A program made the position numbers and the translations under genes. Source: Shinella sumterensis (GTDB lineage: Bacteria; Pseudomonadota; Alphaproteobacteria; Rhizobiales; Rhizobiaceae). From it: a stretch of DNA of 64,000 bases. Positions 16,286-24,246 of this stretch are shown here, in pieces. The notes below the pieces were generated by a model that made no database searches, had not been told where the DNA came from, and was given only the letters and a program-made list of their open reading frames with translations. Position 1 is the first letter of the stretch. The number at the start of each line of letters is the position of its first letter. The stretch is taken from contig NZ_MYFN02000001.1 in NCBI RefSeq assembly GCF_004514425.2, positions 372,001 to 436,000 on the forward strand, written 5' to 3'.

Positions 16286-16310
16286 AACCACGATCTGCGT
16301 CCGTCGTTCC
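16286..16310 (-). promoter_or_regulatory. EcfG-type promoter of the KGG gene
   Basis: On the minus strand GGAAC (16310-16306), 17-nt spacer, GTT (16288-16286). Transcription should begin near 16278, exactly where a 7-bp hairpin (16277-16258) starts, so the mRNA would carry a 5'-terminal stem. Confidence 0.65.
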
Positions 16311-16485
16311 CTGATGAAATATTTCGTGATTGGCGCCAGCGATCGGGCCACGAGTCTAGGGGCGGCGACGCAGTTGCATATCGCGGCGATGGAACTTTTT
16401 CAGCGGAATCCGTTTCTCTTAAACCCGCCCATGACTGACAAGGACAGCAGTCGGTCACATCAAAGCGCAAGCTCTGGAAGAGAAG

Positions 16486-17004
16486 ATGGATTTCACCTCG
16501 ACGGTTTCCCTTAAGGTCAACGGCCAGCCTTACCAACTCACGCTGGACAATCGCACCACGCTGCTCGATGCCTTGCGCGAGCATCTGCACCTCACCGGAA
16601 CGAAGAAGGGTTGCGATCATGGCCAGTGCGGCGCCTGCACGGTTATCGCCGATGGTCGCCGCATCAATTCTTGCCTGTCGCTGGCGCTGATGCACGAGGG
16701 CGACGAGATCACCACCATCGAGGGGCTGGGCCAGCCGGAAAACATGCATGCAATGCAGTCTGCCTTCGTTCGACATGATGGCTTTCAGTGCGGCTACTGT
16801 ACGCCGGGGCAGATCTGTTCCTCCGTGGCGGTTCTTCAGGAAATCGCCACCGGGATACCCAGCCACGTCACCGAGGATCTGACGGGCACGATCGCGCTTA
16901 CGCCGGAGGAAGTTCGCGAGCGGATGAGCGGCAATATCTGTCGGTGCGGTGCCTATTCCAACATTCTCGACGCCATATTCGAGGTTGCGGAGGGCACGCC
17001 ATGA
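16486..17004 (+). CDS. paoA: Aldehyde oxidoreductase [2Fe-2S] subunit (PaoA/XdhA type)
   Basis: A 172-residue subunit of the xanthine oxidase family with both iron-sulfur motifs: plant-type [13 protein letters not shown] plus NSC (around residues 42-62), and the helical CGYCTPGQ...CRCG (around residues 102-150). It passes electrons from the molybdenum site to FAD. GGAAGAG precedes the ATG. E. coli PaoA carries a Tat signal that exports PaoABC; this protein has no N-terminal extension, so the complex should be cytoplasmic. Its TGA overlaps the ATG of the FAD subunit (ATGA). The three-gene order FeS, FAD, Mo is that of paoABC. Confidence 0.88.
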   Translation: MDFTSTVSLKVNGQPYQLTLDNRTTLLDALREHLHLTGTKKGCDHGQCGACTVIADGRRINSCLSLALMHEGDEITTIEGLGQPENMHAMQSAFVRHDGFQCGYCTPGQICSSVAVLQEIATGIPSHVTEDLTGTIALTPEEVRERMSGNICRCGAYSNILDAIFEVAEGTP

Positions 17005-17951
17005 GAGCCTTTACCTATGAGCGGGCCACGTCCGTCCAGGAAGCGGCCAACCTGGTGGCCGCTTATCCCAATGCGAAGTTCATTGCCGGAGGCACCAATC
17101 TCCTGGACCTGATGAAGCTGGAAATTGAAAGGCCGGCGCGATTGATCGATGTCAACGGTCTGGAGCTGGACCGGATCGAAGCCACACCTGAAGGCGGTTT
17201 GCGTATCGGCGCGCTGGTCCGCAACACGGACCTTGCGGCGCATGATACGGTTCGGCGCGACTACGGATTGCTGTCCCGTGCGCTGCTGGCGGGGGCATCC
17301 GGACAATTGCGCAACCGAGCCACCACGGCGGGAAACCTGCTTCAGCGCACGCGTTGCCCATATTTTTACGACACCAACCAGCCCTGTAACAAGCGCAACC
17401 CCGGCAGCGGCTGTGCCGCGATCGATGGTTTTAGCCGCCAGCACGCCGTAGTGGGCGTGAGCGACGCCTGTATCGCCACCCATCCGAGCGACATGGCAAT
17501 CGCCATGCGCGCGCTCGACGCGACCATCGAAACCGTGAAGGGCGATGGCACCGGGCGCACGATACCCATCACCGATTTTTACCGCCTGCCCGGCGAGACG
17601 CCACATATCGAAACCGTCCTAGAGCACGGCGAGATCATCACGGCGGTGGTTCTGCCGCCGCCGGTCGGGGGAAGGCAGGTCTACCGGAAGGTGCGTGATC
17701 GCGCCTCCTATGCCTTCGCGCTCGTTTCAATCGGCGCGGTGGTCCAGTCCGACGGCACGGGCCGCATCGCTGTCGGCGGCGTGGCGCACAAGCCATGGCG
17801 TTCGGAAGAAGCCGAGGCGGAGCTTGCGAACGGACCGGGCCGGGCCGCTGCGGTCCTGATGGCTGATGCCCGCCCGACAGAACAGAACCGTTTCAAGGTC
17901 GATCTGGTCGAGCGCATGGTCGCTGCGATCTTCACGGAAGCGAGGGGGTAA
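17001..17951 (+). CDS. paoB: Aldehyde oxidoreductase FAD subunit with 4Fe-4S loop (PaoB type)
   Basis: A 316-residue FAD-binding subunit starting at the ATG overlapping the upstream stop. FAD motifs are [13 protein letters not shown] (about residues 27-39) and [15 protein letters not shown]. The loop RCPYFYD...[14 protein letters not shown] plus a later [10 protein letters not shown] supplies four cysteines, the hallmark of PaoB/HcrB-type subunits that carry an extra 4Fe-4S cluster. The C-terminal CO-dehydrogenase flavoprotein domain follows. It bridges electrons from the FeS subunit to the acceptor. It is followed 3 nt later by the molybdenum subunit. Confidence 0.87.
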   Translation: MRAFTYERATSVQEAANLVAAYPNAKFIAGGTNLLDLMKLEIERPARLIDVNGLELDRIEATPEGGLRIGALVRNTDLAAHDTVRRDYGLLSRALLAGASGQLRNRATTAGNLLQRTRCPYFYDTNQPCNKRNPGSGCAAIDGFSRQHAVVGVSDACIATHPSDMAIAMRALDATIETVKGDGTGRTIPITDFYRLPGETPHIETVLEHGEIITAVVLPPPVGGRQVYRKVRDRASYAFALVSIGAVVQSDGTGRIAVGGVAHKPWRSEEAEAELANGPGRAAAVLMADARPTEQNRFKVDLVERMVAAIFTEARG

Positions 17952-17954
17952 GAC

Positions 17955-20153
17955 ATGCAGTTCGACAAGCCAGCAACCACAAATCCCATTGATCGGCTCA
18001 ATGTTGTTGGGCGACCTGTTCCGCGCGTTGACGGTGAGCTGAAGACGACCGGCAACGCCCGCTATGCCTATGAATGGCATGATCCGCAGATGGATTATGC
18101 CTACGGCCACCCTGTCGGCGCCGCCATCGCCAAGGGCCGTGTACGATCGATCGATACGGAGGCCGCAAAAAAGGCGCCGGGTGTGCTGGCTGTGGTGACG
18201 ACACTCGACGTCGGCGAGCGCGAGAAGGGCAAGTACAACACCGCGACGGTGTTCGGCGGCGACAAGATCCAGCATTACCATCAGGCCGTGGCCGTCGTCG
18301 TTGCGCGCTCTTTCGAGGAGGCCCGCGCCGCAGGCGCTCTCGTCAAGGTCGAGTACGCGCCTGAGGACGGCGCCTACGATCTCGAAGAGGCGATGGATGG
18401 TGCGGTGAAACCCGACGGTTCGGACAAGCCCGATACCGCCGTCGGTGATTTCGAGCGGGCCTTCGCCGATGCGCCGGTGACGCTCGACGCCGTCTACAGG
18501 ACGCCCGACCAGTCGCATGCGATGATGGAACCGCACGCCTCCATCGCCGCCTGGAAAGACGACGATCTCACGATCTGGACATCCAGCCAGATGATCGATT
18601 GGTGGCGCAGCGATCTGGCGACCACGTTGGGCATCGACAAGGAACGGGTTCATCTGATGTCGCCCTTCATTGGCGGCGGCTTTGGGGGCAAGCTCTTCCT
18701 GCGTGCGGATGCCGTTCTGGCGGCCTTCGCCGCCAAGGCGGCCGGACGACCCGTCAAGGTGGCGTTACCGAGGCCGCTGGTGGCCAACAACACCACCCAC
18801 CGTCCGGCGACTGTCCAGCGCATACGCATCGGCGCGGAACGTAATGGCCGGATTACGGCGATCGGTCATCAAAGCTGGTCCGGTGACCTTCCCGGCGGTC
18901 AGCCGGAGCTCGCTGTCAACCAGACGCGGCTTCTTTACGCCGGGGCAAACCGCAAGACGGCAATGCGGCTCGCCACACTCGACCTGCCGGAAGGCAATTC
19001 CATGCGCGCGCCCGGCGAAGCGCCGGGCATGATGGCGCTTGAAATCGCCATCGACGAAATGGCGGAAAAGCTGCAAATGGATCCGGTCGAATTCCGTATT
19101 CTCAACGATACGCAGGTCGATCCCGAAAAGCCGGAGCGTCCCTTTTCGCATCGCAACCTGATCGGGTGTCTCCGGCTGGGTGCGGAGCGTTTTGGTTGGC
19201 AGAAGCGCGGTGCGCCCGCAACGCGGCGGGAGGACGGCGCCCTGATCGGCGTCGGCGTCGCCGCCGCTTTCCGCAACAATCTTCTGATGCCTTCTGGTGC
19301 GCGCGTTCGCCTCGATGGCGACGGCATGATCACGGTTGAAACCGACATGACCGATATCGGCACGGGCAGCTACACGATCATCGCCCAGACGGTGGCGGAA
19401 ATGATGGGGGTGGATATCGACCGGGTGACGGTGCGTCTGGGTGATTCCCGGTTTCCCGTTTCGTCCGGTTCGGGCGGCCAGTTCGGCGGAAACTCGTCGA
19501 CATCGGGCGTCTACGCCGCCTGTGTGAAGTTGCGCGCGGCGGTCGCCGCCAGGCTCGGCTTCAACACGCAGGATGTTGTTTTCGACGGTGGCCGGGTCCG
19601 CTCCGGCGACCGGGCGGTGCCGCTCTCCCAGGCAGCCGGTGCGGACGGGCTGATCGGCGAAGACACGATGACATGGGGGGATCTCGACAAAACCCACCAG
19701 CAATCCACCTTCGGCGCGCATTTTGTGGAAGTCGGGGTCGATATCGTTACCGGCGAGACGCGTATCCGCCGAATGCTGGCCGTCTGTGCGGCGGGCCGCA
19801 TCCTCAACCCGCTCACCGCACGCAGCCAGGTCATCGGTGCCATGACGATGGGCGCGGGGGCGGCCCTGTCCGAAGAACTGGTGGTCGATACGCGCCGCGG
19901 CTTCTTCGTCAATCACGATCTCGCCGGTTACGAGGTGCCTGTTCATGCGGACATCCCCCATCAGGACGTGATCTTCATGGATGAAACCGATCCGTTCTCA
20001 TCCCCGATGAAAGCGAAGGGCGTAGGAGAACTGGGCCTTTGCGGTGTCGCAGCGGCCATCGCCAATGCGATCTACAACGCCACCGGTGTCCGGGTGAGGG
20101 ACTATCCGATAACACTCGACAAGCTGATCGGCGGGTTGCCCGAGGTCGCGTAG
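17955..20153 (+). CDS. paoC: Aldehyde oxidoreductase molybdenum-binding subunit (PaoC type)
   Basis: A 732-residue catalytic subunit of the xanthine oxidase family. It shows the N-terminal 'hammerhead' domain (GNARYAYEW), molybdopterin motifs GGGFGGK and RAPGEA, and the base-catalyst glutamate in GVGELG at residue 692, matching the position reported for E. coli PaoC. It oxidises aldehydes (often aromatic) to acids, using molybdopterin-cytosine dinucleotide in PaoC relatives. No PaoD/XdhC-type maturation factor is adjacent, so one must be encoded elsewhere. The gene ends the operon; the next genes run on the minus strand. Confidence 0.9.
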   Translation: MQFDKPATTNPIDRLNVVGRPVPRVDGELKTTGNARYAYEWHDPQMDYAYGHPVGAAIAKGRVRSIDTEAAKKAPGVLAVVTTLDVGEREKGKYNTATVFGGDKIQHYHQAVAVVVARSFEEARAAGALVKVEYAPEDGAYDLEEAMDGAVKPDGSDKPDTAVGDFERAFADAPVTLDAVYRTPDQSHAMMEPHASIAAWKDDDLTIWTSSQMIDWWRSDLATTLGIDKERVHLMSPFIGGGFGGKLFLRADAVLAAFAAKAAGRPVKVALPRPLVANNTTHRPATVQRIRIGAERNGRITAIGHQSWSGDLPGGQPELAVNQTRLLYAGANRKTAMRLATLDLPEGNSMRAPGEAPGMMALEIAIDEMAEKLQMDPVEFRILNDTQVDPEKPERPFSHRNLIGCLRLGAERFGWQKRGAPATRREDGALIGVGVAAAFRNNLLMPSGARVRLDGDGMITVETDMTDIGTGSYTIIAQTVAEMMGVDIDRVTVRLGDSRFPVSSGSGGQFGGNSSTSGVYAACVKLRAAVAARLGFNTQDVVFDGGRVRSGDRAVPLSQAAGADGLIGEDTMTWGDLDKTHQQSTFGAHFVEVGVDIVTGETRIRRMLAVCAAGRILNPLTARSQVIGAMTMGAGAALSEELVVDTRRGFFVNHDLAGYEVPVHADIPHQDVIFMDETDPFSSPMKAKGVGELGLCGVAAAIANAIYNATGVRVRDYPITLDKLIGGLPEVA

Positions 20154-20336
20154 GGCGAGCATGATGAACGACTGTCCGGGTTTGATATCGTCCTGCCTTG
20201 CGGCGGCCCGCACCGATGTCGATACGCGGGACGACGTCATCGCCGCTGACGGAACTCGGATGAAGTGAATCACTCCGGTCGTTTGTTTTGGGCGCATCAA
20301 GCACGCCACGCTGGGACTGCAGGAGCGATTGCCTTA

Positions 20337-21221
20337 TCACTCGAATATCAGTTTCTCCATCAACGCCTTGAGCTCCCTGGCGACATCGAAGCTGTTCTCC
20401 TGGTGTTGACGCCGGCAGAACAGTTCGCAGCTCCACCAGCCTTTGTACCCCGTCGATTTTACCGCATCGACCCAGCTTTGCAGGTCGAGAACGCCTGCGC
20501 CGGTGGGCACATCCCGCAGCGCTGCCTCGTTGGGTACGCCCCCGCTATAGGCAAGGGAATCGCAAAGATGCACGCCGTAGATCAGGTCTTTGTCGAGGCG
20601 AGCGACACGCTCCGGACTGTCGCCCGACGTATAGGCGTGCCAGAAGTCGATCACGAGGCGCACGTTGTCCCGTTTGCACAGATCGAGAATCCGCATTTGC
20701 GCATCCAGGCTATTCAGAGGGGTCCAGGAAAGAGATTCGAGATAGACTATAAGCCCGTAGGTCGCCGCTATATCGGCGACCGTCCGGAGATTTGACGCCG
20801 TGCGTTCAAGTTGCTCCGTTTGCGGCAGGTCGATCAGGCCTCGGTACAGATCGGGGTGATGTTTTTTGGCATCGGCTTCAAAAACCCTGATATCCAGCGG
20901 CCCGGTGATCGCTTCAATCCCCCTGGCGCCGGCGGCGCTGGCGAGCACACACAAGGCTTCCGCCTCCTGCAGCATTTGCTTTCGAGCCTCTCCCTGCCGT
21001 TCGAGATCGATCAGGAAGCCGATACCGGGAAGGAAGAGACCGTCAAGCCGGGCTTTGAGCGCCTGTTCGTCATGACCGGCGTCGAGATAGGCGGAGATCT
21101 TGGCGCCGGACGTCTCCAGTCCGTCGAAGCCAACGCTTTTGGCGATCTCGATGTCGATCGCCAGCGAATTCGGTTTCGACGCCATGGAATGAAAAACGAG
21201 TTGGTTGTGGGATTTGATCAC
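20337..21221 (-). CDS. Sugar phosphate isomerase/epimerase family protein (AP-endonuclease-2 fold)
   Basis: A 294-residue TIM-barrel protein of the xylose isomerase-like superfamily: KSVGFDGLETSGAKIS near the start, YLESLSWTPLNS, RLVIDFWHAYTSGDSP and VHLCDSLA, with WWSCELFCRR near the end. These give the usual metal ligand set (Glu in LES, Asp/His in DFWH, His in VHLCD, Glu in SCELF). Likely roles are ketose or keto-sugar isomerase, epimerase, or 3-keto-glycoside eliminase/hydrolase. It lies 21 nt downstream of the Gfo/Idh/MocA gene, a pairing frequently seen in sugar or inositol oxidation pathways. Substrate not assigned. Confidence 0.88.
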   Translation of the reverse strand: MIKSHNQLVFHSMASKPNSLAIDIEIAKSVGFDGLETSGAKISAYLDAGHDEQALKARLDGLFLPGIGFLIDLERQGEARKQMLQEAEALCVLASAAGARGIEAITGPLDIRVFEADAKKHHPDLYRGLIDLPQTEQLERTASNLRTVADIAATYGLIVYLESLSWTPLNSLDAQMRILDLCKRDNVRLVIDFWHAYTSGDSPERVARLDKDLIYGVHLCDSLAYSGGVPNEAALRDVPTGAGVLDLQSWVDAVKSTGYKGWWSCELFCRRQHQENSFDVARELKALMEKLIFE

Positions 21222-21242
21222 GGTCGGGCTCCGATGGTCCGT

Positions 21243-22223
21243 TTACTGGCTGACGATAACCGGCCGACGCTTCTGCGCGGCCTGAATGGCTTCTGCGACC
21301 TGAAGCGCGATGACATTGTCTTCGCCGAGCGAAAGCCAGATCCCGCCATTTTTTTGCGGAAGCGTCAGGAAAGCCTCCAGTGTCGACATGTGCTGGTCTC
21401 TGTCCCGCACAGGAATCAATTCGTTTCGGCCGTTCAGGCGCCGCACGAGGGTTCCTGACCCCTTTCCGCTGAGCGTCCCATGGGCAACGAGCGTTCCACG
21501 ATCGCCTGCGAGCATCACGACGCTTTCGAATTCCGCTGCCGTGAAACTCTCATACGCCTGCAGGATCGCGCCACCGGACATCTCGATTGCATAGGCGCGT
21601 TGATCCGCGGCGATGAGCGCAGATGCGGCAACCGCTTCCTGCCCGGTCAGAAACCGGGCGAGATCGATGTCCTCCAAAGTGATGTCGAGCAGGGCTTGTT
21701 CGTGATCAACGACGTCGTCGATATGTCGGTTCGGTGGAGGGTGAAAAGGCGCGCCACGCGCGATCAGCAGGGATTGCAGGGTGCCGATTTCGCCCTCTTG
21801 CAGCAGGCGGCGCATCGTCTGGTGCGGTGACAAGGCACGAAGCGGCTGGTTGATCGCGAGGATCACGCCGGCCTTCGCGCAGGCATCGGTCAGCTCTGCG
21901 GCGACGCGGCTGCCGCCTGCGATCGGGCCGTCGCACAAGAGGTGCTTGCCCTCCGCGGCGGCAGCCAGGATGTAATGTTTTCGTCGGCTCCTGGCCGCAC
22001 TGACATAGGCGAAGCCGACACGTTTATCGCGCAGGGCTTCGCGTGCGTCGATGGTGATGCCGGGTATTTCCATGTCCTGCGAAAAATGCGCGGCATATCT
22101 TTCGTTACGGCTGACGACCCAAAGCGGCTGGTGGCCTGCCGCGCGGATCGCCGCAACCATGTGCTCCGTTGCAATCGTGCCTGTGCCCATGACGGACCAG
22201 CCGGTGGCTTGCGTAGGGTGCAC
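21243..22223 (-). CDS. Gfo/Idh/MocA-family oxidoreductase
   Basis: The frame is open from 22274, but AGGAGG stands 7 nt before a GTG at 22223, so that start is chosen (326 residues, beginning VHPTQATGWSVMGTGTIATE). The N-terminal Rossmann domain has GTGTIA; the C-terminal domain is the usual beta-sheet half. The family motif EKP is replaced by DGP (LLCDGPIAGG), losing the lysine normally needed for NAD(P)-linked catalysis. It may act as a dehydrogenase with altered chemistry or have another role. It is divergent from the XRE regulator and upstream of the isomerase-like gene. Two GCGTCA repeats lie about 100 bp upstream. Confidence 0.85.
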   Translation of the reverse strand: MHPTQATGWSVMGTGTIATEHMVAAIRAAGHQPLWVVSRNERYAAHFSQDMEIPGITIDAREALRDKRVGFAYVSAARSRRKHYILAAAAEGKHLLCDGPIAGGSRVAAELTDACAKAGVILAINQPLRALSPHQTMRRLLQEGEIGTLQSLLIARGAPFHPPPNRHIDDVVDHEQALLDITLEDIDLARFLTGQEAVAASALIAADQRAYAIEMSGGAILQAYESFTAAEFESVVMLAGDRGTLVAHGTLSGKGSGTLVRRLNGRNELIPVRDRDQHMSTLEAFLTLPQKNGGIWLSLGEDNVIALQVAEAIQAAQKRRPVIVSQ

Positions 22224-22306
22224 TAAAATCCTCCTCTTATCGCCTTGAGATTGATCCGGGACGTCTTGCGGCACAACTTCGCAGATGATTGATACCTTTA
22301 GCGATA

Positions 22307-22335
22307 TGACGTATTTTGAGCGTCATAATGCGTCA
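22307..22335. promoter_or_regulatory. Tandem GCGTCA operator before the XRE regulator
   Basis: GCGTCA at 22320-22325 and 22330-22335, exactly 10 bp apart, plus TGACGT at 22307-22312 in opposite orientation. The same 10-bp tandem occurs at 24105-24120. The position, between the Gfo/Idh/MocA gene and the regulator's preferred start (22351), suggests autoregulated control of both. Confidence 0.5.
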
Positions 22336-22350
22336 CTTTTGAGGGCCGGA

Positions 22351-23178
22351 ATGGATCATCTGGGTAGAGACGGTAATGCCTTCGCGGCAAATCTCAGGAC
22401 ACTCTGCGGGCAGCACGGCTCCGTCGCTGCGGTCTGCCGCAAGATCAATGTCAACCGGCAGCAGTTCAACAAGTACCTCTCCGGCGCCCATGTCCCATCG
22501 GCAGCCAACCTCCGGATCATCGCGAACTATTTCGGGCTCAGCGTGCCGATGCTGTTTGCCGATCCCGACGAATTCCGCACCCTTGTGGAAGGCAATTTCT
22601 TTCACGCCATGGCGACGGCCCGTCAGATGCCCGAATTCACGCGTTTCGTTTCCGACATGATCGTGGAGAACAACAGGGCGGATCACGACGACATTGTGGG
22701 TGTCTACGATCGCTACCAGTTCTCCTCGATCTACAAGGGCTTCGTGTTGCGCTCTGCCTTCTGCATCTACCGCAACAACGAGTTCCTCCAGCACTATTAC
22801 GTCGAGCGCTTCCCAAGCTTCGATAATCCGAAGAAGACGGAGTACGTCTTCAAATATTACGGTTTCTGCTTTCCCGTCGCCGACCGTTTGTTCACAGCCG
22901 ATTTCGAGGGTATCCAGTCCAACGAGCTGACGTTCGGCGTCTATGCTCAGGTCAAGCGCAATGCCAAGCGGTTCATGTTCGGCATCTCCAGCGGCATCGC
23001 GGCGACCGTCTTTCGCCAGCCGTATTCCACGAAGGTGGCATTGCACTATCGCGGCCCGGGTCTGCTGGGCCGCGATCAACTCAAGGACCTGACAGTTCTC
23101 GATCGCAACGACCCGGCCATTCCCCGCGAGGCCCTGCAATATCTCGGCGATGGCTCGGACATGATCCAGATGAGCTGA
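22351..23178 (+). CDS. XRE-type helix-turn-helix regulator with unassigned C-terminal domain
   Basis: The frame opens at 22285, but GAGG lies about 6 nt before the ATG at 22351, giving 275 residues and leaving the operators in the promoter. The N-terminal part has a Cro/CI-type HTH (AAVCRKINVNRQQFNKYLSG, then VPSAANLRIIANYFGLS). After it comes an about 190-residue domain rich in aromatic residues (YDRYQFSSIYKGFVLRSAFC, YVFKYYGFCFPVADRLF) that I cannot match to a named ligand-binding domain. It is divergent from the Gfo/Idh/MocA gene and probably controls both flanking divergent gene pairs through GCGTCA repeats. Confidence 0.83.
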   Translation: MDHLGRDGNAFAANLRTLCGQHGSVAAVCRKINVNRQQFNKYLSGAHVPSAANLRIIANYFGLSVPMLFADPDEFRTLVEGNFFHAMATARQMPEFTRFVSDMIVENNRADHDDIVGVYDRYQFSSIYKGFVLRSAFCIYRNNEFLQHYYVERFPSFDNPKKTEYVFKYYGFCFPVADRLFTADFEGIQSNELTFGVYAQVKRNAKRFMFGISSGIAATVFRQPYSTKVALHYRGPGLLGRDQLKDLTVLDRNDPAIPREALQYLGDGSDMIQMS

Positions 23179-23189
23179 CGTCCGCCACC

Positions 23190-23879
23190 CTAGGGATGGA
23201 GTTCGACCGCAAGCCAGACGCTGTCGGTATCCGCATAGTAGCGGTGCCAGGGATAGGTCCATTGATTTTCGCCTGTCACCCGGCAGAAGGGGTCGTGCGA
23301 ATAGCCGATCGGCATGACGACGTCCTCGTAGATCTCAGCGGCATCCCGCGTCTTGAACTTCTGCATGCGGCCCGAGCCATGGATCTGCGTATGGGTTTCC
23401 AAGAACGGGTGCTCGTTGTGGATAAAGCAATCCGTATCACCGGGCGACCACCAGAGATTGAGCTTCAATGTGAAGGTCTGCGACGCCTCTGCGCTCGCAC
23501 GTTCATTGGTAAAGACCCGCGGATCGAGTGTCACCGTGCCGATCGTATCCTGCGCCGAGATGTAAAGCGGCGTATCGCGCGGAAAGCTGCGGATACGATT
23601 TCCCAGCCAATCCCAGCCCCGGAACATGCAGCCGCCCAGATTGGTCGGGTTGACGACCTTGATGACGGCGGCTCGCTCGGCTGAACGGATGCGCCCGCCC
23701 TTCAGCCAGGTGGATTTCCAGGCCGGGACGATGGCGGGGTGTTCATCGCCGGTCACCATGGGGGAGGGGCTGATATTGACGACGATCGCATCGGCCACAT
23801 CGTAGTCGACCACATTTTCCACCAGCGTCGCCGTGATGAACGCGTCCGCGAAAGCCAGGTCTCTGCTCAGGTTCTGCAC
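23190..23879 (-). CDS. Conserved-looking protein of unknown function, possibly cupin-like
   Basis: A GTG at 23879 with AGAGG 7 nt upstream is preferred to a TTG at 23915, giving 229 residues. I do not recognise the family. The sequence is beta-rich and has a histidine/acid cluster FIHNEHPFLETHTQIHG that could bind a metal, and a C-terminal PWHRYYADTDSVWLAVELHP reminiscent of the second motif of cupins. There is no signal peptide or membrane segment. It converges on the XRE regulator (11-nt gap) and is divergent from the TPP enzyme across a 367-bp region with GCGTCA repeats, so it is likely part of the same pathway, perhaps as an isomerase or lyase. Confidence 0.72.
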   Translation of the reverse strand: MQNLSRDLAFADAFITATLVENVVDYDVADAIVVNISPSPMVTGDEHPAIVPAWKSTWLKGGRIRSAERAAVIKVVNPTNLGGCMFRGWDWLGNRIRSFPRDTPLYISAQDTIGTVTLDPRVFTNERASAEASQTFTLKLNLWWSPGDTDCFIHNEHPFLETHTQIHGSGRMQKFKTRDAAEIYEDVVMPIGYSHDPFCRVTGENQWTYPWHRYYADTDSVWLAVELHP

Positions 23880-24246
23880 TGCAATGCCTCTCGTCTCTTT
23901 CTGTGCCCTAAACAAGCCACACCGGATGGCGTCAAAGAAGTTCGCGGCGCAACTTATTTCTTCGCATCATGACGCAAAATCCGCTTCAGCTTGCGAAGGA
24001 TGCGCAGCCGGCCGCCTTTCAGCTTCTGGCGTTCTTCCGTGGCGACATGACGCGACATCCGGTCGATATTAGCCAGTCGAATGATGCAAAACTGCGCTGA
24101 ATGTGCGTCACCTTGCGTCAGCGTTTCAATTGCTGCGAACTTGCGATGCGTCACGCTCCGCCGAAGAATGCGGCTCTCATCGGAAGACGCCCCGAGCTGC
24201 TGATCTTCCTGTAAGCACCATAACGATATTTCAGAGGGTCGATCAC
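23880..24246. promoter_or_regulatory. Divergent promoter region with GCGTCA-N4-GCGTCA element
   Basis: No gene is seen in these 367 bp. GCGTCA occurs at 24105-24110 and 24115-24120 with the same 10-bp spacing as at 22320-22335. Two single TGACGC copies lie at 23970-23975 and 24048-24053. The region separates the unassigned cupin-like gene from the TPP-enzyme operon, and probably holds both promoters. Confidence 0.5.

Noticed and set aside
20161-20268. Small plus-strand frame of 35 codons after paoC
   Set aside because: No ribosome binding site, no recognisable similarity and it is flanked by unrelated sequence.
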